A stretch of DNA of 64,000 bases from Notamacropus eugenii (taxonomy: Eukaryota > Chordata > Mammalia > Diprotodontia > Macropodidae): the NCBI RefSeq assembly GCF_028372415.1, contig NC_092872.1, forward strand, positions 513,918,224 to 513,982,223, in the 5' to 3' direction. Made by a program: the position numbers and the translations under genes. Below the pieces are notes generated by a model. The model had not been told where the DNA came from and did no database searches. It saw only the letters and a program-made list of their open reading frames with translations. Shown here one piece after another: positions 23,360 to 34,964 of the stretch. Numbering within the stretch: the stretch's first letter is position 1; the number at the start of each line of letters is the position of its first letter.

Positions 23360-25158
23360 GAATTTCCTAGAAGGTAGGCTACAGTTTTGTACTCACCTCA
23401 AGACAGCAAGAGAAACACCATTAATGTGTTGGTATTTCTACAAGGTTTGCTATTTCACATTTGCTGTTTCATGTTAGCTTAGGCACTGTGATTATTCTCT
23501 AAGGCATTACAAAAAAAATACTCAGGGATTGCTTCTTGGGACTTTATCAGTTTGTGATCAGGTAACCTGTAGGTTACCATGTCTGAGATCTGTGGCTTTT
23601 TCAGTGTCAATAATGACTTTTCCACTCATCTTATTAATGCAAAGAGGTGGATAAGATTGTAAGACTTTAGATTACTGAACCCAGTTCCTGCTCCTGCATT
23701 TTGCCCTGTAGAAACAGGAGTGCTGATCACAGATAACAACTAAAATGAGATTATGATGTTAGCTTTCTCCAGAGATAACAGCAGTCTAGGTCATAAAGCT
23801 ACCATATGGTAGATTTGGCAGTCTTTACCGAGAGCCATGGTTTAATTATCACATAGACAGATTCAGTTCCCCATTTGCAAGTGCCCAGGTCCTCCTGTGG
23901 CAAGGGTTGGCAAGACAATTAAGGGGAAAACCTGTATTATGTTTGGCTGATACACGAAGTGACCTTACTGTGGCCAGCACTGTCATTCCCTAACATTTTA
24001 CTCATGATTAAGTTTATCATTTCAAATAAACACAAAATGTCAGCTTTCTGGGTCTACTTAATATGGGGAGCCAAACTGGATCACTCTTTGATTTGAAAGG
24101 GAAGAGGCCAAGAGAATGATCTGATTAACTCCCACAGATAATTTTTATTAGAACTATTGGATAATACAATGTGGGTGAAATCCACCTTGCAACTAGTGGC
24201 CTGCCATGGGCCAAACCCTCAGTATGACCAATGTTTTCTCTTGACAACTCCAGCTAATTAGCTCAACGCTTTCATTCTTCAGCTTCACGTTTCCAAAGAG
24301 TACTATGCTTTGGCACAGGGCTGACTAACCCCACCTCAGTTTTTCTGACATTTACTCTGAGTCTCCATTATTGGAGGATTCTTTTGCTTTTTTATTATTT
24401 TTTCTTCTCCTACTCTTGCTGACTTGAGTAGATCAAAACTGTTAAAGGAGCCTTAATCCATCTGCCCTTCAGTCAGTGCCTTTTTTCTTCTTCTTACACA
24501 CACTCTGCATCATTTTTGTACACTTAGCACAGTGTGCAGGGGTGTATTCTTTTTTAAACATTCGTTCACCTAGTGGGAAACTCCCAAGGAGGAGGAGGAG
24601 GAGGAGAGAGAAATACCATGGCAGTCAAATTCATTGTGAAGATGTTGATGCAGATGAAGTACAAGTAGCTAAGGACTGTTTTTAGGGTTTTGATAACCTT
24701 CCAGTGGCTACCACTTTGTGCTTATCTTTAACTTATTCTATGACTGTGATGTGCACCCAGATACAAGTCCCCGAAAGTTGTTCCTTTACTAATTTTGCCT
24801 AAAACAGAGGAATCACCTCACCAAGATGTGGACCCAGAAAAAGTGATTTAAATCCCACATACTTACAGACCCTTTGGATTTGTTCCTTAGCTAATTTTGA
24901 CCCTTCCAACCCTTGCCAAAAATAGCACTCTCTCTGCTATCTCCTAGGGCATTCAAATGATGATGGAATAAGGAGTGTTGGATAAGGGGCTATGTAAATT
25001 AGCATCTCCTTGTTCTCTTTCTTTCAGTCAGAGTGTAGCTGGATGTACAGCACAGATCTATAGATGAAAGGAAGTTTAGACAAACCTAGAGTAATAAAAC
25101 CTACTGCTGACTCAATTACCCTAGTTCCAACCATTTATCATAAGTTTTGATTATTTCT
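23360..25158. other. No recognisable gene; unique sequence
   Basis: Unique-looking. A short (GAG)n lies at 24588-24606 inside a spurious 69-codon frame. No clear transposon. Confidence 0.25.
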
Positions 25159-25159
25159 A

Positions 25160-25421
25160 GGAGATATCTGGGCAATTTGTGGGTATAGTGGAGAGAGTTC
25201 TAGGCTTAGAACCAGGAATACTCATCTTTATGAGTTCAAATCTGGCCTCAGACACTTACTAGTTGGGTGACCTTGGACAAGTCACTTAACCCTGTTTATC
25301 TCAGAGCTGGAGAAGGAAATGGCAAATCACTCTAATATCTTTGTCAAGAAAGTCCCAAAATGGATTCAGGAAGAGTCAGACACATCTGAAATGACACAAT
25401 AACAACAATGAGGGGATATCT
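25160..25421 (+). mobile_element. MAR1-type CORE-SINE with target duplication
   Basis: Full order: 'agtggagagagttctaggct', 'gagttcaaatctggcctcag', 'caagtcacttaaccctgttt', 'tggagaaggaaatggcaaat', 'ccaaaatggattcaggaaga'. A 10-bp flanking repeat, ggagatatct (25160-25169) versus ggggatatct (25412-25421), with one mismatch, looks like the target-site duplication. Confidence 0.9.
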
Positions 25422-25424
25422 ACC

Positions 25425-26020
25425 CAGTTCCTGCCCTCATCAAGCAGTAGAAGGACATGAAACTCCTGTTGCCACATCAGAAATGGGGTAGATAAGATGA
25501 ATAGTAATCATGGAAATATTGATAAAGATAAGATTTCAAAGATTCCTGGGTTAGAAAGTTAACATTCCATAAGAGAAGAGTCTTGCCATAGGGCATTCCC
25601 ACTTACTGTTTCATGACCTTTCTCCTCATTTTTTTCCTCTGAGATTATGGCAAAAAAACAGAAATTCGTTGACCTTGAAGACTTTTTTTCTAACTCAGTG
25701 CTAAGAAACCCAAAGTTTTTCCCTTCGAGAATCACACTTTTACTTCATTGTTGATCTGCCAAAATACCAGGGGTATTGGATGATTTTGAGTAATTCCAGA
25801 CAGTCATTTTCACTTTTTAGGGCACTGCCTGTAATCCATTCTTCTCTATTCCATGACATGGGAGTGCCTGGTTTTAAGTAGAAGCCCCTAGTTTATAACT
25901 GTTGGGGGAAATAGTGACTTCTTATACTGGCATCTTTATTGGGGTTGGGGCGAGGAAATACAATTACACTAAATGGAAAGGTCCAGTGTAGTGGTCCATT
26001 GGAAAACATTAGTAAATATT
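25425..26020. other. No recognisable gene or repeat
   Basis: Unique-looking sequence with no coding signal. Confidence 0.25.
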
Positions 26021-26024
26021 CATT

Positions 26025-26235
26025 TCATAGTGTTTTCAGATTGACAAAGTCAATAATCCTATGAATTGACAATTCCAATTATTATTATTTCCATTTTACA
26101 GAGAAGGAAACAAAGACTTAGTGAGATTAGTGGTTTATCCACAGTCATGATAGGTAGAGAAAATGGGGTTCTCACTCAGGTCTCCTGATTCCAGATTGAA
26201 CTTTTTTCCAGTGCAATTCATGTATTGAATGAAAA
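26025..26235 (-). mobile_element. MIR CORE-SINE
   Basis: Reverse-complement MIR: 'attatttccattttacagag', 'aaggaaacaaagacttagtg', 'tcactcaggtctcctgattc', 'cagtgcaattcat'. Confidence 0.75.
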
Positions 26236-26239
26236 GCAC

Positions 26240-26985
26240 AGGAACCCAGCCAAGTGAATTGATCTTTGTAAATAAACCAGAAATCCCTGCATACACCAAA
26301 AAAAGTTCTCCATCCAGAGAGCATGACAGTATGACAACATCATTCATTGGAAAGTTATGAGAATCAGGAATGCAAAATAAAAAATAGAGTCATGGAAGTG
26401 ATATGGGATGTGGATATGATTAAACTTGATGGCTGCTAGGATTTTGAAATCAACAGAAAGAAAGCCATATAAAACTACAGCATAATGTGAAACAGAATTT
26501 CTCCTGAGCTCACAGGAAAATAGTATGACCCAAAGGGTTTCTCCCAATTGTAATTGTTATTATTCCATGGTATGCGATATCTTAACCAGAAACAATACCT
26601 TGTCTAATTGACTAAAGTTGGGGAAAGACTTGGTATGTTTTTCAGAAAGAACTATTCAGACAGTAAGGTTGATTAGATCATTGAGTGACTCATTCACACG
26701 AAGGCCTAAAAGTCCTGTCAATTGAAGTATTAAAGGCTAGAAAGACAACAGAATAGATGAAGGGAATTATATTTTTATTTATAAGACTGATTGAACTACA
26801 TATTTAAAGAATTAAATAGACTCAGAATATCTTTTAAAGAATATTTACATTTTATCCAAATTTCTATGAAGCCAACAATGGAAGAGTCTATTGGTTTGTT
26901 ATGTAGTTGTGTAGATAAACTAAGGCACACTAGAAAAATGATGAAGTCACATAGAAAGAATTCACAATGAGCCATAAGGTGCAGG
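26240..26985. other. No recognisable gene or repeat
   Basis: AT-rich unique-looking sequence. Three short minus-strand frames (61-70 codons) show no domain. Confidence 0.25.
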
Positions 26986-26989
26986 AAAG

Positions 26990-27150
26990 TATATGGGACC
27001 AAGAATCAGGAGACTTGGGTTCACTCTGCTGTGTGACTTTGAGCAAGGTACTACTCCTCTCTTGGGGTTCTCATCTGTAAAATGAAGTGGACTGCCTAAA
27101 CCTCTAAGCTCCCTTTTACCTCTGCCAATCTACAAATCTAGGAGTACCAG
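26990..27150 (+). mobile_element. MIR/THER1 SINE
   Basis: 'aatcaggagacttgggttca', 'ctgtgtgactttgagcaagg', 'tcatctgtaaaatgaagtgg' and the THER1-like end 'ctctaagctcccttttacct'. Confidence 0.8.
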
Positions 27151-27359
27151 TAGCCTTTGATATGCTGAATCAATGTATAGCTATCTTCCACGAATCCCTC
27201 CTGAAATGCCTCATCATAGTATAGAGGTGAACATGGTTATTCCAGCAGAGACATAGTTCTGCAGTTTCTACAATATTGAAAAATACCTTGGAGAAAGATT
27301 GTCTGTTGTTTAACGAATTTAAAGAATACCTTTACCAAGTAGGAGAAACTGTGTTGCTA

Positions 27360-27600
27360 GCGTTCAGTCAGTCATTTTCATTTGTATCTGACTCTTCATG
27401 ATCCTATCTGGGTTTTTTTGGGCAAATACTGGAGTGGTTGCCATTTCCTTCTCTGGTTCATCTTACAGATGAGCAACCAAGGCAAACAGGTAACTTGCCC
27501 AAGGTCACACAGCTAGTAAGTGTCTGAGGCCAGATTTAAACTTGGGAAGATGTGTCTTTCTGACACAAGACCTGACACTCTATCCACTAGCTGCCCTTAC
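27360..27600 (-). mobile_element. MAR1-type CORE-SINE, near full length
   Basis: Reverse complement of the MAR1 order: 'cagtcagtcattttcatttg', 'ctggagtggttgccatttcc', 'ttacagatgagcaaccaagg', 'ggtcacacagctagtaagtg', 'gacactctatccactagctg'. Confidence 0.9.
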
Positions 27601-27889
27601 CATTTAGCTTACCACTGGAATTTTTGCCACCTGGTGATGATTTTTTGTCCATAGCAACATATGAAGGCCTAAAATGGTTGTTGTCAGAACAAGAGTAAGT
27701 ATCTCCATTGATAAAAATTCATGAATCCTTGCAATATTGAAGGAGACTACTTAATGCAGATGACTATTATTTTATTATTCCAAATAACATAATTTTATTC
27801 TTTTAATTCAGGCCTTTGGCTGTTTCATGTCCAACTGAGAAGAGGAAATACATTCTCTTAAAAACATTTCAATGGAAGATCTACTCCCA

Positions 27890-28078
27890 TGATAACATAG
27901 CTTAATGGGAAGAGAGCTAGACTGAGAATCAGAAGATTGGGTTTTCATCTACCACTAACTATAACATTAAGAAAAACATTTCATTCATTTGGGACTGCAT
28001 TTATAAACATGAGCAGGCAGGGCAAAATGGTCTCTAAGACTACTTCTGGCTCTAACATGTCATGATTGTAAGTGGAGT
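27890..28078 (+). mobile_element. MIR/THER1 SINE
   Basis: 'tgggaagagagctagactga', 'gaatcagaagattgggtttt', a decayed CORE, then 'gtctctaagactacttctgg' and 'ctctaacatgtcatgattg' as the 3' end. Confidence 0.7.
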
Positions 28079-28079
28079 A

Positions 28080-28955
28080 TCATATTAACATTATACTCAA
28101 TTTCCTATTTTTGTTCTTCAGGGAAACTGATAAAATTTGGTACTAGGCTATTTTAACAAGGAAAAAAAACCCTTTGGCTTTTTAAGGTATGAGGTATTCC
28201 TAAAATCAAATACCATTTCATTAAATTCCATGTAGTACCTTTGAACTTCTCAGAAGAAAGGCTCTATGTAAATCCAAGGTATTACTATTATATTGTATTT
28301 GCCCAAGGATAAAAGCCCCAGTGACTATAGGATAAAACATTTTCAGCAGAAGGAAATCTTTAGGAAACAGACATTACAAAGGGATTCATTTTGTTTTAAA
28401 AGTATAGGTTTGTTGAACTCATGAAGGTGTTAGAGGATTTACTGATGCCTACACATAAATAAGATTATCTTTACCTTCAATGGTTTCTCTGGATTCAGTG
28501 GTATCATTAAGTACATGGACATTTCTGTTCAAATAGCTATTTTGTACTTTAACAAAATCTTTCCACCAATTTTCTTCTAGAGTGCTTCCTCTTGGCATGG
28601 AGGTAACACCTTCATTATTGAAAGGTTGTTTCAATAGATGGCCATGTTATGGAAGATCCTACTGGAAAAAGCAAGAAAAGCTTCAAGAATGGACTGGAAA
28701 ATGAATTGTACATCTGTTTCCAACGATCAACCTAGTTAGGCATGAAGACATTTGCCACCAAGTGAACTACCTGGTTGATATTTCTTTTTTCTCAACTATA
28801 GCAAGTCACCAAGACCATCTGCTAAGGTGTAGGACTGGAATCTCTGGCAGGGGAGGGAGTAACTACACCATTAAAATGTGAAGGCTTGTTATGTTAAGTC
28901 TGCTGCAATAAACTAGATACCAAATAAATACTGATAATATTCCTCACTTTTTAAC
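28080..28955. other. No recognisable gene or repeat
   Basis: AT-rich sequence. A 61-codon minus frame (28449-28634) looks moderately protein-like but I recognise no family, and there is no support for an exon. Confidence 0.25.
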
Positions 28956-28964
28956 TGAAAAGAA

Positions 28965-29200
28965 ATATGTTGATAGACTCTCAGAACCAGGAAGATTTGG
29001 GTACAAGACTAGCCATATGCTGACTATGTGACCGAGGGCAAGTCCCTTAACTTCTCAATGCTTAGAGGTAACGGTTCTAAGACTACAATGGACAGAGAAG
29101 TTATTAACCTTCTCAGCATTGGCAAAGGGAGTTTCCTTATCTGGAAGCTCCATATAATAGAGAAATCGCAGGGCTAGTCCCTATCATTACCTAATCTCAG
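28965..29200 (+). mobile_element. MIR-related marsupial SINE, type with 'gcattgg' tail
   Basis: 'ctgactatgtgaccgagggc', 'aagtcccttaacttctcaat', then 'ctaagactacaatggacaga' and the tail 'cagcattggcaaagggagtt', 'tccttatctggaagctccat'. The same family as 11750, 16100 and 58590. Confidence 0.75.
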
Positions 29201-29204
29201 CTTT

Positions 29205-29240
29205 AGTTAAGTATGTGACCTTGGGCAAGTCATTCATGAT
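29205..29240 (+). mobile_element. Short MIR CORE remnant
   Basis: 'taagtatgtgaccttgggca' then 'agtcattcatgat' is a CORE fragment joined directly to the preceding SINE. Too short to subtype. Confidence 0.4.
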
Positions 29241-29624
29241 GGAATCATAACTTGAGTGGAGTGGTTGAAGCTTTGCCCTAGGCAACCAAATTTTAGAAGC
29301 TACAGAGAGTACTTACATTCTTCATCACAGCAGAAATAACTGAGCTTAACCCCTGGTTCAAAAGAAGAATTAACGTTAAAATAGAAAACTACCAGATGGT
29401 CTATGCCTCTTCTTCCCCCCACCTTTGCAGCCACACCTCGGTTGATCTCTTTCTAGCCAGGCCCTGCTTCCTTCTCTCTATCCCTGAGTCTTCCTAGCAA
29501 AGGCCTTGTGGAATCCCAAGATTTCTGTTGGTACTTCCCATACTTTTCAGTTGACTTGGAGGGAGGCTTGATTCATTTCACTTGCCCCAGGGACAAAAGT
29601 TACTAGTGTTGGCTGTGTGGACTT

Positions 29625-29790
29625 CAGTTTCATAGCATCACAGAGTTAGAACAGAAACAGATCTCAGAGGTCCTCTAGAGCAACTCCTTTATTTTCAAAC
29701 TTCATTATCGTCAGAACAAGGGGCTGAGACTGGATGACTGCTAAGATTTCTTCTTCCTATATAACCTTTGATTCTCTGATTTCTGATTGC
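29625..29790 (-). mobile_element. THER1/MIR-type fragment, rearranged
   Basis: 'tcacagagttagaacagaaa' and 'cagatctcagaggtcctcta' match the antisense THER1 extension, but they are followed by sense-looking 'ctgagactggatgactgcta'. Probably two fragments in opposite orientation joined together. Confidence 0.45.
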
Positions 29791-29794
29791 TTTT

Positions 29795-31185
29795 CATGAG
29801 GTACCTGAGAAGTTATAAAGAGATAAGACATCTTCACATATCTGAAACTCAACAAGAATAAGTGCCCTCCTTATTAGGATGGGTCCTGCCTGGGAGAGCT
29901 GGATTTCTTGGAAGGCTTAAATATGCTCAACCCTGTGCAACTCCATTAAAAAAAATAGAGGTCATAAGGGGCTAGGGACCCCAGGGCTATATTTCTTTAG
30001 AGAGATTCCTCTACCCTCCCCCCCCTCCAACATAAGCCTTCTAGAATCCACCTGAAAATGTGGAGAGCAGGGAGCATTCTGAGACAGTGTGCTTGGAAAA
30101 GGTTTCGATTGCTATTTGTTAGAGGAGCCTAATTCAAATCCAAATGGGAACTCACCATTATCGGGGATTCACACAGCTCCAGGTAAACAACTAATGAGCA
30201 GGCTGCCAGCTTCATTTTTATCCAGAGCCCTCAGAGATTCAACTGTGCCATTTCATAAAATATGCAGATGATAGTGGAGGGAGAATAGCAGAGGCTTTGA
30301 AAATGATTCACACAACCTAAAAATGATGTTGAAAAGGGAGGAATTAAATATTCACAAAGTGAGAGAAATTAAGGCATATTAACTGTTAGAATGTGGAGAT
30401 GAAGTGACTAACATGCGTAGAACTGATGAGAACTAGATGATTACAGATCTGTCAAAAGTTTCTAATTCTGACACAGTGTGATGTCGAGGTGCTAGTTGGC
30501 TGGTAAGGGCAAAAAATTAGGTATGGGACAAGCAATGCAATGCTGACAGATCAGAGGCAAAGGCAGTGCGAGACACTGCAGTGATTAACGTTAGGCGGAA
30601 TCCTGTTCTAAGGGTGAACTCAGAGCTCACAAAATGAATACTAATTAAGAGGATAAACTGGAACACAAGTTTTCTCCATGCTCAGTCCTGACGGTGGCTA
30701 TTAAGTCCACAATCAAATGGGGGAACAGAAACCCAAAGGCAGAAGAGAAAAAGACTAAATTTGGTGAGGTCACCCTACTGAATACATTAGGTATGTAAAG
30801 CAAAATTGTGACCCATCCAAACTAGAATTAGCAGTAATTATTATATAATATGTAATGATGGGATTTAAATGGCTAACACATTTTCTCTGCTGAGATCATT
30901 TAGACATGATTCATATAAATGATTAAATTAATAGATCTTCTTCTTTAAGACTGCTAGGCAGCTTAAACTAGATTTTTCAACAGAGACTGATCCCAATGAA
31001 ATAATATGAATAGAGAGATTTAACGGAAATTGAAAGAGGAATTGGTTTGGCGTGTAAGTGAGTACTAGGGTTTAGGGGAATTCAGGACCATGGCTCTCAG
31101 CTATTGTTTCCCTTCTAAATAAGGAAACTAAATATTTCAAGGGACCGATTCTCAGAGACCAACACTACATTTAGGAGATGCCAGG
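29795..31185. other. Repeat-poor block, candidate conserved non-coding cluster
   Basis: About 1.4 kb with no visible transposon. It includes 30060-30300 ('ggaactcaccattatcgggg') and 30580-30960 (long TAAT-rich text such as 'attagcagtaattattatat'). Short frames have no domain. The enhancer reading is inference. Confidence 0.35.
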
Positions 31186-31189
31186 GTAG

Positions 31190-31400
31190 TCACAGAAGCA
31201 TGGGATTTTCAAGTTGGGAGAGACCCTTATAGACTGAAGAGCACAAGCACTTTTTTTCTACTGAATGAAGAAACTGAAGTCCAAAGAGAGAAAAGTAAAT
31301 TGCTGAAAGTTCCTTCAGTTAGTTAGTGGGCCGACTGAAACCATAACCCAGGGATCTTGGTTTGCAAGTCGACACTCTCCGAGCTACCTCAGTTACTAAT
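31190..31400 (-). mobile_element. MIR/THER1 SINE
   Basis: Reverse complement: 'ttcaagttgggagagaccct', 'tgaatgaagaaactgaagtc', 'ccagggatcttggtttgcaa', 'cactctccgagctacctcag'. Diverged. Confidence 0.65.
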
Positions 31401-31429
31401 AGGTGAAGTAGAGAGTGAGACACTGTTTG

Positions 31430-31500
31430 AGTATGTGTGTGTGTATGTAGTGTGGGATATGTGTGTATACACATGTGCTCACACACAATGTATAGGTGGT
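31430..31500 (+). repeat. Degenerate (TG)n tract
   Basis: Interrupted tgtgtg and tatgtg units followed by 'gtatacacatgtgctcacac'. Ordinary simple sequence. Confidence 0.7.
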
Positions 31501-31519
31501 TGGGTATCAGTGAATGGGA

Positions 31520-31830
31520 GAACTAGAGACATGTGAGGATATGAAGAAATTGTCCCTGCCCTCAAGACTTGGAGTAGAATTGGGGAAAGATGACATATAT
31601 GATAAAAGGATAACTAACTATACACGGCATTATAGGAAAGTGACAAAAGACGTCATTAAGTTAGATATAAACCAGGAAAGCTGCTCACTTAACTTCCCTG
31701 AAATCAGCACAGCAAAATGTTATTTGGGGAAAAAAAGTATGGAAGGAGATGAATCTAAATTGTTGCTTCTCATTTTCAAACAGATGAAGAGAAGGAAAAA
31801 ACTCAGAAAGAAGACAAATGATTGAAATTG
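31520..31830 (-). mobile_element. Diverged L2 LINE 3' region
   Basis: 'ttgtccctgccctcaagact' then 'tggagtagaattggggaaag' is the reverse complement of the L2 end. The rest is weak and A-rich. It underlies the 103-codon + frame at 31514-31825, which is therefore unlikely to be a gene. Confidence 0.5.
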
Positions 31831-31964
31831 TAAAGGAAAAAAGTCATCAATGAAAAGAGAACTGGGAAAAGGGTCATTTGCTTATAAGTTGTGAGTCTAG
31901 TCATTGTAATGAAACAGGAACTAGATGAGAAATGGATTCTAAAAGCAAATGAAATTGTTGCTTT

Positions 31965-32600
31965 TCTAATTGTTCATTCAATCCATTTTCAGCTTTTACT
32001 TAGTCATTTCTTTTTCTTTCCCTCCCAAGGAACAAAATAAAAACTGGGGAGTAAAGACTCACCCAAATGACAGAGTAGCCTATGGCTTTTGTGTGGGTAT
32101 CTTCCTAATTCCATTAACAGGACTGCAGATGAGCAAATTAAAGAGGCATATGGGGAGGATGCCCCACAGTCACAGACTCAGGCATATAATAATTAACATA
32201 GCCTTGGTACCTCATTGCCATCTTGGGATGAAAATATTAATCATTCACAGCTGTGATAGCCTCAAAATCTCCTATTTTATGGGTTTGACACATCCATGAA
32301 TAATGCCATTTACTATAATGTGCAGTATATCAGAAAGAATATTTTTACACTTATTGACTGCTCCACTGGAATACATTGTAAGATCCAAGAAAAGGAGACC
32401 TGACTGCTCCCTGAGGCCGTGGCACAAAGAACGGGATGCTGCCCCAACATTCTCTTATTGTTAAAAACACTGCCACAACAAATTGAAAAGGAATTCTAAA
32501 TATTTAATATTATTGTAACATTCTTTCCAACAGGGTCCTCATACTCTCCTCATTCTCTGGGGAGTTTCTTGACATTTCATTCATTTCTAAGACCCGATCA
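31965..32600. other. Repeat-poor block, candidate conserved non-coding sequence
   Basis: No transposon recognised. Positions 32100-32320 ('gactgcagatgagcaaatta', 'aatattaatcattcacagct') and 32400-32550 have the even, low-CpG look of conserved non-coding DNA. The 109-codon frame at 31970-32299 shows no domain. Confidence 0.35.
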
Positions 32601-32644
32601 AAATTCTTCTGCTTATCTCACTCCCCCCTGAACATGAGAGGGAT

Positions 32645-32810
32645 TGAGAACTGGTCTAACACTTTGATTTCTCAAAAGTGGAAACTGAGACTTAGGGTAA
32701 AAGTCTTTCCCAAGACAATGCAGGTATTCAAAACCAGGGCCAGAATTTAAACCTGGATCCTGAGACTCTAAAATTGCTACTCTTTCTATCCTACCACACT
32801 GCTTCATTCT
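32645..32810 (-). mobile_element. MIR/THER1 SINE
   Basis: Reverse complement: 'gtggaaactgagacttaggg', 'agccagaatttaaacctgg'-like text (seen as 'ggccagaatttaaacctgga'), 'tcctgagactctaaaattgc', 'tctatcctaccacactgctt'. Confidence 0.75.
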
Positions 32811-32819
32811 TGAACTTGG

Positions 32820-32960
32820 AGCCCAGAAAATGAGGATTTGAAATTAAACCTCAGACAGAACACCTATGTGATCATGAGCATCAGTCTGCCCATCTGTTCA
32901 ATGGGTATAATGATTCTAATATTTCTCTCAGGGTTGTTGTGAGGGAGGGATGAGATAGAT
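32820..32960 (+). mobile_element. MIR CORE-SINE 3' part
   Basis: 'cacctatgtgatcatgagca', 'tctgcccatctgttcaatgg', 'gtataatgattctaatattt', 'gggttgttgtgagggaggga' is the sense MIR CORE and 3' end. Confidence 0.75.
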
Positions 32961-32964
32961 AAAG

Positions 32965-33034
32965 AAATAAATATAGATATAAATACACACAATAAATGCA
33001 TTCATATGTATATACATATAGATATAAACATGTA

Positions 33035-33065
<31 letters not shown>

Positions 33066-33080
33066 CTATAATATTACTGA
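32965..33080 (+). repeat. TA/TATG-rich simple repeat
   Basis: Interrupted tatagatata and tatatatata units. Confidence 0.85.
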
Positions 33081-33128
33081 TATCTATCTGTATTTCAAGG
33101 AATGAAAATTCACCGGATTCTTCTCAAT

Positions 33129-33131
<3 letters not shown>

Positions 33132-33167
<36 letters not shown>
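33132..33167 (+). repeat. (AC)18 microsatellite
   Basis: A perfect AC run of about 36 bp. Confidence 0.95.
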
Positions 33168-33168
<1 letters not shown>

Positions 33169-33169
33169 A

Positions 33170-33630
33170 TATATGTGTATGTGTGTTTGTGTGTAAAATG
33201 CACTTTGCAGAATAAGGATGGTGTGACTATGAGATGCCATTCCACAGCACCTTTCTTCCCTCTACTTCCCTAGAGTAGAGTAGTAATGAGAAGCTCCTCT
33301 CACTTAATTGATTCAACCACTGTATTCTCATTACTTCTCCAACTTGAGGGAGGAAGAGTTGGGAGTGGATAACGAGATTAAGCCTTCTGGCTGAAATTCA
33401 TAGTTCTGTCTTCTATATGTTACTGATATCTATCTATGTTTCTATGCGATTTGAAATTGCTACTAAAATATATGGTCACGTAAAACTATGACTGTCCATG
33501 TCTATGAGTGTATAGTTTAAGATTGAGACAGGAGAATTAGCACAAAAGAGAGGAGTAAATTCTTCTCTGCTCAGACTAGGATGGAGATGAATTGATTAAA
33601 GGGAGAATTTGTGCAATTTTGTAACCTCTA
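33170..33630. other. No recognisable gene or repeat
   Basis: Unique-looking. A (TG) remnant lies at 33173-33196. Confidence 0.25.
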
Positions 33631-33634
33631 GTAT

Positions 33635-33692
33635 ATTCAATCAATCAGTAAACATTTATTAAGCACCTACTACGTGTCAGGTAATAAATCCC
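33635..33692 (-). mobile_element. L2 LINE 3' tail
   Basis: 'caatcaatcagtaaacattt' and 'attaagcacctactacgtgt' is a reversed L2 end of about 55 bp. Confidence 0.75.
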
Positions 33693-33849
33693 TCTATGAC
33701 CCAAAAGAGTCCCTTAATAAGAAAATGAGTTCATAGCAATGAGAAGTGGTGGTTAGTATGTTTGTACAGGTAACACACACAGCAGCCAGGTGAACTTCTT
33801 GTTCCCGCACACACCTGGCTAAATTGTTATTGTTACTGAAAAGTCTACT

Positions 33850-34960
33850 TTTTGTCTTGTTTTATAGAGTGTCAGTAGAAATGTTTAGGGGACTAGTCGC
33901 TATCCTGCTATTGTTCTTTTATATTTAATGTTCTGTGGACTATTTCAGAGGTGAACAAAAATATTGGATTTTGTATTTGAATAAAATGTTATATAGATTC
34001 ATCTTCTGAAGATTCACTGAAAGCATCTTCAGTACAACCCCATTAGAAGATAGGATGTCAAGGATGATATATACCATATCTAGTTCCCATATGATTTTAA
34101 TTTCCTCATTTAGCTATCCATATTTTGGAAGATTTTCATTCTGGGCATGTTGGAGATTGTATGCATTTGGTACGATGAAATCTATAAAAATAAGTTTATT
34201 TTTTTATGGATCAAAGTTTTATCCAGGAGTTTGTAAGTGTTCAGTCTGGGGTAATTCTCTGGTTCTCGTGCTGATTATTAATTGTTTTCAAGGATATTTG
34301 AAGTTTGTATCTGTCACATGGGAATGGTTTTCTGTCAATCCATGAAAGAAAGTGAACTTGTGATGTTTATTTCTAGCTACATGGTCACTTCCTGCTTGGC
34401 ATTCGATAGGTGGTAAATTTATACAGCCTCTAATAATGTGTTGCACAATTTTTATTATTTCCTTACATCATCTATGCTGATCATTAAGTTTGGGCTCTTT
34501 AAGGATAGCTTTCTGTAATTTCTGATGACCATGTTCTGATGACCTGTTTCTGAATTGTTCATTGTAAACCCCTCCAGTCCCACAAACAAACCCAAACGAT
34601 TCAGCCATTGGTTTGATGCTGCTCTGTCAAGTCAATATTATTGGCTGAGTTCCTGCAGATATCACCCAGGGAGGGTCTTTTGATTCCTATCATACTTCTT
34701 AGCAGTTTCATAGACTCCCTCTGGAACTAAATCACTTTCAGTTACATTCAACAAATTCAGCAGAACATACCTGTTATATGCCTTGCCTGTTGTGTAGACT
34801 GATGCCCGTTTGTTCTAAAGTATTTCTGTAGGGTTTCTTTTTAACCTGTTTAAAATGTGCTCTAAGAATTTCTATTCTACTTGTTTCTCTTTTATTATTA
34901 TTTTTATCACAAAAGTCATCTTTTCAGTTACAATCTCTTTCTCTACAAATCTGCTGTTCA
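33850..34960 (-). mobile_element. R4/Dong-clade LINE fossil, reverse-transcriptase C-terminal region
   Basis: Minus-strand frames, read in order, follow the C-terminal half of R4/Dong reverse transcriptases. Near 34640-34580 is NQWLNRLGLF...LEGF, matching the 'WL..G.L..ETEGF' block. Near 34470-34400 is VQHIIRGCINLPPIEC...HVAR, the conserved 'HI..GC..LA..EY..RH..VA' block. Near 34230-34050 is KLIFIDFIVPNAYNL, then KYG.LNEEIKIIWELD, the 'LID..VP.D.N...KY.DL..EI...W' endonuclease-like end. LSSNGVVLKMLSVNLQ follows. The frames carry several stops and shifts, so the copy is old. It fits the scarce ancient R4 LINEs of mammals (Mam_R4-like). The boundaries are approximate. Confidence 0.7.
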
Positions 34961-34964
34961 TAGA

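Noticed and set aside
28449-28634. 61-codon minus-strand frame of protein-like composition
   Set aside because: I recognise no family, it is short, and there is no exon evidence.
31514-31825. 103-codon lysine-rich plus-strand frame
   Set aside because: Begins in a reversed L2 end (gtccctgccctcaag block) and continues in A-rich DNA; not a gene.
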